Shown: in pieces, positions 58,061 through 64,000 of the stretch
Layout: every line of letters starts with the position of its first letter
Numbering within the stretch: the stretch's first letter is position 1
NCBI RefSeq assembly: GCF_036688685.1
Contig: NZ_JAQQPS010000011.1
Coordinates: 124,001 to 188,000, forward strand
Reading direction: 5' to 3'
DNA length: 64,000 nt
From: JALYUM01 sp036688685
Lineage (GTDB): Bacteria > Pseudomonadota > Gammaproteobacteria > Burkholderiales > Burkholderiaceae_D
Notes under the pieces: model-generated
Database searches by the model: none
The model's input: only the letters and a program-made list of their open reading frames with translations
Told to the model about the DNA's origin: nothing
Translations under genes and position numbers: made by a program

Positions 58061-58606
58061 ATGTTTTCTTTCAAGCACCCCAAGCCGGTTGACAGCCGCC
58101 GCCCCGTGGCCACGCTGGTGCAGCGGCACCATTCGCGCACGCTCGAAATCCCCGTCGAAGAAGCTGTCCCGGAAATCGGCGCGCCCGTCTTGACCATTGC
58201 CCCGGCGGCAATGGCATTCTCACTGCATTTTCTGGTGCGCTATACGCTCGGTGAATACATCGGCTTCATGTGGCAGCACGCTGGCTGGCTGATTCGCCGC
58301 CGCCGTGTAGGGCGCTTCAACGGCGGCTACCTGCGCGTCAAAAGCACCGTCACCGCGGCGCTGCATTTCATCCTGTTGCGGCGCGCCAGCCGCACCTATG
58401 AAATGACGATCGATGACCATGGCATCGTGCGCGTCAGCGACCGCGGCGTCACGCTGATCGGATGGGACGATGTGCGCCTGATCCGGCGCTACCGCAACGG
58501 TTTCCTGGTGGTGCTCCAGCGCGGCACCTTGCCGATTCCTTACCGCTGCCTCAGCGAAGCCGACATCGCCGCCTTGCGCGGCTTTGCCACGACCTTGCGA
58601 GCTTAA
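58061..58606 (+). CDS. Uncharacterised membrane protein (possibly YcxB-like)
   Basis: 181 residues from the ATG at 58061 (AAGGGG upstream); the open frame starts at 58016. A Pro/Val-rich N-terminus is followed by a possible hydrophobic segment (about residues 50-72) and a second one (about 108-122). The C-terminal domain (TYEMTIDDHGIVRVSDRGVTLIGWDDVRLIRRYRNGFLVVL) resembles the YcxB-like PH-type fold. No function is known to me. It follows waaA by 48 bp and converges on the metalloprotease gene, overlapping by 4 bases. Confidence 0.7.
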   Translation: MFSFKHPKPVDSRRPVATLVQRHHSRTLEIPVEEAVPEIGAPVLTIAPAAMAFSLHFLVRYTLGEYIGFMWQHAGWLIRRRRVGRFNGGYLRVKSTVTAALHFILLRRASRTYEMTIDDHGIVRVSDRGVTLIGWDDVRLIRRYRNGFLVVLQRGTLPIPYRCLSEADIAALRGFATTLRA

Positions 58607-59556
58607 TCGGCGAACAGTACCGGCATCTCCTGCGAGCGCTTGCGCAGCGCCGCCTTGGCGCCGTCGTAATCCGGATACACCGACGCCACCACGGCCCAGA
58701 AGCGCGCGCTGTGGTTCATCTCGCGGATGTGCGCCAGTTCGTGCGCGACGACGTAATCGACCAGCGCCAGCGGATAGTGCACCAGGCGCCAGTTCAGGCG
58801 GATATTGCCCTGCACCGTGCACGAACCCCAGCGCGAGCCGGCCGTCGATAGCGCACAGGCCTGGTAGCGCACGCCAAGGCGCGCCGCGTACACGTCGAGG
58901 CGATCGACGAACAGGCGCTTTGCTTCGGCCTGGAACCACAGCTTGACGCGTTCCTTGAGCTGCCACTCGGCCAGGCCTGCGACCACGCCCACTTCCAGCA
59001 CGCGCGTATCCGCATCGAACACGCAATGGCTGCGCGTCGCTTCTTTCAGGCGCAGAGTAATGTCGCCGCCCAGGTAGGGTAGTACAGTGCCGTCGACCCA
59101 TGCCACGGGGGGCTTGACTTCGCGTTCGGCGCGCCGTTCGCCGCGTTCCTGCAGTTTGGTCAGGATCCAGCGCTGCTTGGCGCGGATGGCGTTGTCGATT
59201 TCGGGGAGGGTGACGCGGCGCGGCGCGGTGACGCGCAGCCCGTCGTCGTCGATCATGAAGCCGATCGAGCGCCGTGTGGAGCGGCGCAGCGCATATTCAA
59301 GCGAGTGGGCGCCAAGCTGGATGCGGCGCAGCGGCGTGCCGTCGGCGGGCGGCGGTGGCGTGGGCAGCACGAAGCGCGGCAAGGACGGCGGCGCCTTGAA
59401 CAGCGGCTGCGGCGGCGTGGCCGGCCTTTGCGAAGGCTCGAGTGCGGCAAAAAAATCCTGCGCGAACAGCTCCAGCTGGGGACCGGTCAGTTTGGCCGCA
59501 GCTGGTTTATCGGGTGCCGGTTGCGCCGGGGTGAGCAGCGCGCCGGCTTCGCTCAA
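58603..59556 (-). CDS. YgjP-type (DUF45) zinc metallopeptidase
   Basis: About 317 residues if translation starts at the TTG at 59556, which overlaps the plsC stop (TTGA); no ATG fits, so the start is uncertain. The N-terminal third is Pro-rich and variable. The C-terminal domain has the zinc motif VVAHELAHIREMNHSARFW (HExxH) after WGSCTVQGNIRLNWRLVHYP, typical of the YgjP/M48-like family. Substrate unknown. Downstream of plsC in the same operon. Confidence 0.85.
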   Translation of the reverse strand: MSEAGALLTPAQPAPDKPAAAKLTGPQLELFAQDFFAALEPSQRPATPPQPLFKAPPSLPRFVLPTPPPPADGTPLRRIQLGAHSLEYALRRSTRRSIGFMIDDDGLRVTAPRRVTLPEIDNAIRAKQRWILTKLQERGERRAEREVKPPVAWVDGTVLPYLGGDITLRLKEATRSHCVFDADTRVLEVGVVAGLAEWQLKERVKLWFQAEAKRLFVDRLDVYAARLGVRYQACALSTAGSRWGSCTVQGNIRLNWRLVHYPLALVDYVVAHELAHIREMNHSARFWAVVASVYPDYDGAKAALRKRSQEMPVLFAD

Positions 59557-60278
59557 CCACCTTTGTAGGCGTGGGGCGAAATGACGCGCATTTCTGATTC
59601 GATCCAATTTTGCACCTCTTGCATCATGCTGTCGGGAGTGTGGCCTTCCGGTGCAATCGGTTTGCCGATCGATACCGTCACCAGCCCGGGACGTTTGATG
59701 AAGGATCCCTTGGGCCAGCATTCACCTGAATTATGCGCGATTGGCACCACCAATGCACCAGTTTCGATGGCCAGGCGCGTGCCCCCGCTTTTGTACTTGC
59801 CGGCCTGACCGACCGGGATGCGCGTGCCCTCGGGGAACATGATGATCCACTGGCCGTCGGCCAGGCGTTTTTTGCCGTGGGCGACCACGGATTTGAAGGC
59901 ATTTTTACCTTTTTTACGGTCGATCGGGATCATGCGCAACAGGCCCATCGCCCAGCCGAAAAACGGGATGTACAGGATCTCTTTTTTGAACACGTACACC
60001 AGCGGGCGCGGCATGTTCGGCAGCAGGAAAATGGTCTCCCAGGCCGACTGGTGTTTTGACAGCAGGATCACCGGCGCGTCGGGGAAATTCTCGTAGCCCT
60101 TGAATTCATAACGGATGCCGCAAATGACCTTGGCGCACCAGATGATGAAGACGTTCCAGCGCGAGGTCACCCAGAAACGCTGGTTGTAGGGCAGGGGCGC
60201 GGCCAGAAAACAGACGCAGGCCCAGACCACGGTGGCCACCGCCATGATGACGGTGAAGAGAAGGGAACGCAGGAACAT
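59553..60278 (-). CDS. plsC: 1-acyl-sn-glycerol-3-phosphate acyltransferase
   Basis: 241 residues from the ATG at 60278; a TTG at 60284 is also in frame. N-terminal hydrophobic helix (about 5-28), catalytic SKHQSAWET (the HX4D motif reads H-Q-S-A-W-E here), FPEGTRIPVGQAGKYKSGGTRLAIETGALVVPIAHNSG. It makes phosphatidic acid from lysophosphatidic acid. Lies 22 bp after gmhB. Confidence 0.92.
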   Translation of the reverse strand: MFLRSLLFTVIMAVATVVWACVCFLAAPLPYNQRFWVTSRWNVFIIWCAKVICGIRYEFKGYENFPDAPVILLSKHQSAWETIFLLPNMPRPLVYVFKKEILYIPFFGWAMGLLRMIPIDRKKGKNAFKSVVAHGKKRLADGQWIIMFPEGTRIPVGQAGKYKSGGTRLAIETGALVVPIAHNSGECWPKGSFIKRPGLVTVSIGKPIAPEGHTPDSMMQEVQNWIESEMRVISPHAYKGG

Positions 60279-60299
60279 GAACAAAGTTGAAACTCCGAA

Positions 60300-60875
60300 T
60301 CAGGAGGGAATGGTGGAAACTGCGGGCGGCTTGGCCGACTGGCGCGCCAGCATGGCCTGGACCATCGTGGCCAGGTCGGGGAAGACTTGGGTGCCGGGTG
60401 GCAGGCCGCCGGTTTCGCGCGTCTTTTCGCCCTTGCCGGTCAGGACAAGGTAGGGCAGGCAACCGCTGATGAAGCCGGCCTGCAGGTCGCGCAGCGAATC
60501 GCCCACGGTGGGCACGCCGCGCAGGCTGACCTTGAAGCGCTTGGCGATTTCTTCGAACATGCCGGCTTTTGGCTTCCTGCAGTCGCAGTTGTCGATGGCC
60601 GCATGCGGGCAAAAGAAAATGGCGTCGATGTCGGCGCCCACCAGCTGCGCGCTGGCGTGCATCTTCTGGTGTATCGCATTGAGCGTGCTCATGTCAAACA
60701 GTTCGCGCGCAATTCCCGACTGGTTCGATGCGATGACAACCCGGTAGCCAGCCTGGTTCAGGCGCGCGATGGCTTCCAGGGAGCCTGGAATCGGCACCCA
60801 TTCGGCTGGCGACTTGATGAACGCGGCCGAGTCCTGGTTGATGACGCCGTCGCGGTCGAGGATGATCAGCTTCAT
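60300..60875 (-). CDS. gmhB: D-glycero-beta-D-manno-heptose-1,7-bisphosphate 7-phosphatase
   Basis: 191 residues. HAD phosphatase: LDRDGVINQDS (nucleophile and acid Asp), VIASNQSGIARELF, the Cys/His zinc site CPHAAIDNCDCRKPKAG, and TVGDSLRDLQAGFISGC. It makes the heptose-1-phosphate used for ADP-heptose, substrate of WaaC (gene at 55752). Lies 15 bp after glyS on the same strand, the common glyQ-glyS-gmhB-plsC order. Confidence 0.95.
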   Translation of the reverse strand: MKLIILDRDGVINQDSAAFIKSPAEWVPIPGSLEAIARLNQAGYRVVIASNQSGIARELFDMSTLNAIHQKMHASAQLVGADIDAIFFCPHAAIDNCDCRKPKAGMFEEIAKRFKVSLRGVPTVGDSLRDLQAGFISGCLPYLVLTGKGEKTRETGGLPPGTQVFPDLATMVQAMLARQSAKPPAVSTIPS

Positions 60876-60890
60876 GCGGCTTCCCCTTAC

Positions 60891-62978
60891 TTACGCAGCC
60901 AGCTTCGAGATGTCGGCCACGCGGTTGAGCATCCCGTGCAGGGTCGACAGCAGTGCCAGGCGGTTGTTGCGCAAGGCCGGGTCTTCGGCCATCACCATCA
61001 CGTCGGTGAAGAAGGCGTCCACTTCCACGCGCAGCTGGGCCAGCAATTGCAGCGTGCCGGCAAAGTCGCCTGCGGCGAAGGCGGCATCGACTTGCGGACG
61101 CACGCGCTTGACGCCTGCGAACAGATTGCGTTCCGCTTCTTCGACCAGCAGTGCTTCGACCACGTCACCCGGCGCCACATCTGTTTTCTTCAGGATGTTC
61201 GTGATGCGCTTGTTGGCTGCAGCCAGCGACGCGCTTTCCGGCAGCGCCGCAAAGGCTTTCACCGCTTCCAGGCGCTGGACGATGTCATCGAGCCGGTCCG
61301 GATTCTGGGCCAGCACGGCTTCGACTTCGTTCGGCGCAAAGCCGCGCTCGCGCAGGATACCGCGCAGGCGGTCGAGCATGAAGGTTGCCACTTCGGCGAC
61401 CGGGCTGACAAACGCTGGCTGACTCGCGAAAGCGGCGGCAGCGTCGGCCAGCAGCACGCTGATCGACAGCGGCAGGCGTTTTTCCAGCAGCATGCGCAGC
61501 ACGCCCAGCGCGTGGCGGCGCAGCGCGAACGGATCCTTTTCGCCGGTTGGCTGCAGGCCGATCGACCAGATGCCGACCAGGGTTTCGAGCTTGTCGGCCA
61601 GTGCGACCGCGGTGCCCGTTTGGGTGGTCGGCAAAGCATCACCGGCAAAGCGCGGCTGGTAATGTTCGGAGGCGGCCAGCGCCACTTCTTCCGGTTCGCC
61701 GTCGTGACGCGCGTAGTAGGTGCCCATGATGCCTTGCAGCTCGGGGAATTCACCCACCATGTCGGTCAACAGGTCGGCTTTTGCCAGCTGGGCGCCGCGT
61801 TCGGCCAGCGCCACGTCGTAGCCGAGGTGGCGCGCAATCGCGCCGGCAAGCATCGTGACGCGATTGGTGCGGGCAGCCTGCGTGCCGAGCTTGTTGTGAT
61901 AGACGACGTTTTCCAGCAGCGGCAGGCGCGATGCCAGGGTCTTTTTCTGATCCTGCTCGAAGAAGAACTTGGCGTCGGACAGGCGTGGACGCACCACGCG
62001 CTCATTGCCGCCAATGATGTGGCGCGGGTCGTCGGTCGCGATGTTCGAGACGATCAGGAAGCGCGAACGCAGCTTGCCGGCGCTGTCGGTCAGCGCGAAG
62101 TATTTCTGGTTGGTCTGCATCGTGAGGATCAGGCATTCCTGCGGCACGGCCAGGAATGCATCCTCGAATGTGCAGGCGTACACCACCGGCCACTCGACCA
62201 GCGCGGCCACTTCGTCGAGCAGCGCGTCCGGCATCAGCACTTGGTCGCCGGCTGCCGCTTCCAGCAACTGTTCACGGATGCTTTCGCGACGCGCGGCGGC
62301 GCTGGCCATGACGCGGCCGGTGGTTTCCAGGCGGGCCACGTAATCGTCCGCGCTGGCAATCGCAATCGGTTCGCCGTTCGACAGGAAGCGGTGGCCTTGC
62401 GTGGTGCGGCCGGCAGTGAGACCGAACAGTGCCAGCGGCAGCACGTCGGCGCCATGCAGCGCGATCAGGCTGCGCACCGGGCGCACGAACTGCACCGAGG
62501 CGCCATCCGGGCGCTGGTAAGTCATCACTTTCGGGATCGGCAGCTTGGCCACCGATTCCGCGACCACGTCCTGGATTGACGCGGACAGCGCGCTGCCGGC
62601 TGCCGTGTGGCTGTAGAAGAAGCTCTCGGCCTTGCCGTCCTGGGCGCGTTCGAGGTCGGCCACGGTGACGTGGGCAAAGCCCATCGCTGCCAGTTTCTTG
62701 GCTAATGGGGCGGTGCCATTGCCGGCGGCGTCCAGCGCCACGGAGACCGGCAGGATCTTGTCGCGCAGTTGTTTATCAGGCGAGGTCGCGCGCACGTTGG
62801 TGATCGAGACGGCCAGGCGGCGCGGCGTGGCGTAGGGCGTGGCGACGCTGTCGGCGTCCAGGAAACCGCGTGCGCTCAAGCCGCCCACGATGCCGGAGGC
62901 GAACGCCGCGCCCAGTTTGACCAGTGCTTTCGGTGGCAGCTCTTCGGTCTGCAGTTCAATCAGTAAGGTGTGGTTCAT
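60891..62978 (-). CDS. glyS: Glycyl-tRNA synthetase beta subunit
   Basis: 695 residues, full length. N-terminal LLIELQTEELPPKAL, then VATPYATPRRLAV, LDEVAALVEWPVV, VPQECLILTMQTNQKYF, and a long helical C-terminal half with the tRNA-binding end. It pairs with GlyQ to form an alpha2beta2 enzyme that charges tRNA-Gly. One base separates it from glyQ. Confidence 0.97.
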   Translation of the reverse strand: MNHTLLIELQTEELPPKALVKLGAAFASGIVGGLSARGFLDADSVATPYATPRRLAVSITNVRATSPDKQLRDKILPVSVALDAAGNGTAPLAKKLAAMGFAHVTVADLERAQDGKAESFFYSHTAAGSALSASIQDVVAESVAKLPIPKVMTYQRPDGASVQFVRPVRSLIALHGADVLPLALFGLTAGRTTQGHRFLSNGEPIAIASADDYVARLETTGRVMASAAARRESIREQLLEAAAGDQVLMPDALLDEVAALVEWPVVYACTFEDAFLAVPQECLILTMQTNQKYFALTDSAGKLRSRFLIVSNIATDDPRHIIGGNERVVRPRLSDAKFFFEQDQKKTLASRLPLLENVVYHNKLGTQAARTNRVTMLAGAIARHLGYDVALAERGAQLAKADLLTDMVGEFPELQGIMGTYYARHDGEPEEVALAASEHYQPRFAGDALPTTQTGTAVALADKLETLVGIWSIGLQPTGEKDPFALRRHALGVLRMLLEKRLPLSISVLLADAAAAFASQPAFVSPVAEVATFMLDRLRGILRERGFAPNEVEAVLAQNPDRLDDIVQRLEAVKAFAALPESASLAAANKRITNILKKTDVAPGDVVEALLVEEAERNLFAGVKRVRPQVDAAFAAGDFAGTLQLLAQLRVEVDAFFTDVMVMAEDPALRNNRLALLSTLHGMLNRVADISKLAA

Positions 62979-62979
62979 A

Positions 62980-63903
62980 TTATTGTGTTCCTGCCGCTGG
63001 CAGCATCGGGAAGCCGAGCTTTTCGCGCGATTCGTAATAGGCTTGAGCGACCAGGCGCGACAGCGTGCGCACCCGGCCGATATAGGCCGCGCGTTCAGTC
63101 ACCGAGATGGCGCCGCGCGCATCGAGCATGTTGAAGCTGTGCGAGGCCTTCATGATCTGTTCGTAGGCCGGCAAGGTCAGCGCCAGTTCGACCAGGCGCT
63201 TGGCTTCCGATTCGTGGTTGGCGAATTGGGCGAACAGCAGTTCGGTGTTGGCGTGCTCGAAGTTATAGGTCGACTGCTCGACTTCGTTCTGATGGAAGAC
63301 ATCGCCGTATGAAAGGCTCTTCTTCACCGGAGCGCCGGCCGCACCCTTCTCTTCCCACTCGGTCCACACCAGGTCATACACGTTCTCGACGCCCTGCAGG
63401 TACATCGCCAGGCGTTCGATGCCGTAGGTGATCTCGCCCAGCACCGGCTTGCAATCGAGGCCGCCGACCTGCTGGAAGTAGGTGAACTGGGTCACTTCCA
63501 TCCCGTTCAGCCAGACTTCCCAGCCCAGGCCCCAGGCGCCCAGCGTCGGGCTTTCCCAGTCGTCTTCCACGAAACGCACATCGTTCTGCTGCAAATTCAG
63601 ACCCAGCGCTTCGAGGGAACCGAGGTACAGCTCGAGGATGTTTTCCGGCGCCGGTTTCAGCACGACCTGGTACTGGTAATAATGCTGCAGGCGGTTCGGG
63701 TTAGCGCCATAGCGGCCATCCTTCGGGCGGCGCGATGGCTGCACGTACGCGGCACGCCAGGGCTCCGGGCCGATCGCGCGCAGGAAAGTACCGGTGTGGA
63801 ACGTGCCGGCGCCGACTTCCATGTCGTACGGCTGGAGCAGGGCGCAGCCTTGCTTGTCCCAGTAGGATTGCAAGGTCAATATGATTTGTTGGAATGTGAG
63901 CAT
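62980..63903 (-). CDS. glyQ: Glycyl-tRNA synthetase alpha subunit
   Basis: 307 residues. Class II synthetase catalytic subunit: TFQQIILTLQSYWDKQGCALLQPYDMEVGAGTFH at the N-terminus, AYVQPSRRPKDGRYGANPNRLQHYYQYQ, GWEVWLNGMEVTQFTYFQQ, ITYGIERLAMYLQGV. It activates glycine and acts with GlyS. First gene of the leftward operon; its promoter region (63904-64000) is only partly in the window and shows no clear motif. Confidence 0.97.
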   Translation of the reverse strand: MLTFQQIILTLQSYWDKQGCALLQPYDMEVGAGTFHTGTFLRAIGPEPWRAAYVQPSRRPKDGRYGANPNRLQHYYQYQVVLKPAPENILELYLGSLEALGLNLQQNDVRFVEDDWESPTLGAWGLGWEVWLNGMEVTQFTYFQQVGGLDCKPVLGEITYGIERLAMYLQGVENVYDLVWTEWEEKGAAGAPVKKSLSYGDVFHQNEVEQSTYNFEHANTELLFAQFANHESEAKRLVELALTLPAYEQIMKASHSFNMLDARGAISVTERAAYIGRVRTLSRLVAQAYYESREKLGFPMLPAAGTQ

Positions 63904-64000
63904 CTTGGAGTGGCTGGGCGCACGGGGCGCCGCGAACGCGTTGGGTTTGCTAAATGGCTAATTTTAGCGGGTTTTAGAGGGTGGCTGTGGAGGAATGGTG

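Overview
The window looks like chromosome from a high-GC betaproteobacterium, most probably an Oxalobacteraceae member (Massilia/Duganella/Janthinobacterium type). The grounds are base composition, the all-housekeeping content, the gene neighbourhoods (accB-accC-prmA, mpl-yqiA-ubiC, yqgE-ruvX-pyrR-pyrB-pyrC', glyQ-glyS-gmhB-plsC) and the alanine/lysine-rich H1-like protein. This placement is inference; there is no rRNA gene to confirm it. I saw no tRNA, rRNA or CRISPR array.

Layout. 0-1.5 kb: a broken IS200/IS605-type tnpB. 1.5-8.4 kb: a DMT exporter with a convergent AraC regulator, a pqiA-pqiA-pqiB-pqiC envelope lipid-transport operon, and an aldehyde dehydrogenase. 8.4-9.1 kb: a long non-coding stretch with a strong terminator and a possible small RNA. 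9.1-18.5 kb: H1-like protein, yggT-yggU, then a long leftward run of a PfkB kinase, a zinc-ribbon membrane protein, prmA, accC, accB, aroQ, a TlpA-like thioredoxin and an unassigned gene. 18.5-25.6 kb: mpl, yqiA, ubiC, a frameshifted RNase II-like gene, a TonB-like gene, aroE and mtgA, mostly linked by 4-base start/stop overlaps. 25.7-28.6 kb: a RelE/ParE-Phd/YefM toxin-antitoxin pair, and leuA behind a candidate leucine leader peptide. 28.6-33.6 kb: a TolA/TonB-like protein, corA, hemL, thiD and rubredoxin.

33.7-43 kb is one chemosensory operon for type IV pili (pilG, pilH, pilI, pilJ and a 1,878-residue ChpA/PilL hybrid kinase). Next, on the opposite strand, is a two-gene module of a four-helix membrane protein with an IPT/TIG-like domain and an endolysin-like peptidoglycan amidase; it is the least explained unit here. 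Then come phr, the yqgE-ruvX-pyrR-pyrB-pyrC'-acyltransferase operon (pyrC' has lost its His-x-His metal site), apaH, a WecA/MraY-type glycosyltransferase, an H-NS family protein, and an envelope polysaccharide/LPS run (phosphomannomutase/phosphoglucomutase, waaC, waaA). The right end runs leftward: glyQ, glyS, gmhB, plsC and a YgjP-type metalloprotease.

Functionally the region is dominated by envelope building (LPS heptose/Kdo, peptidoglycan recycling and synthesis, phospholipid acylation, PqiABC, TonB-like proteins) and surface motility control. The accessory items are the tnpB remnant, the toxin-antitoxin pair, short palindromic repeats and the amidase/IPT module.
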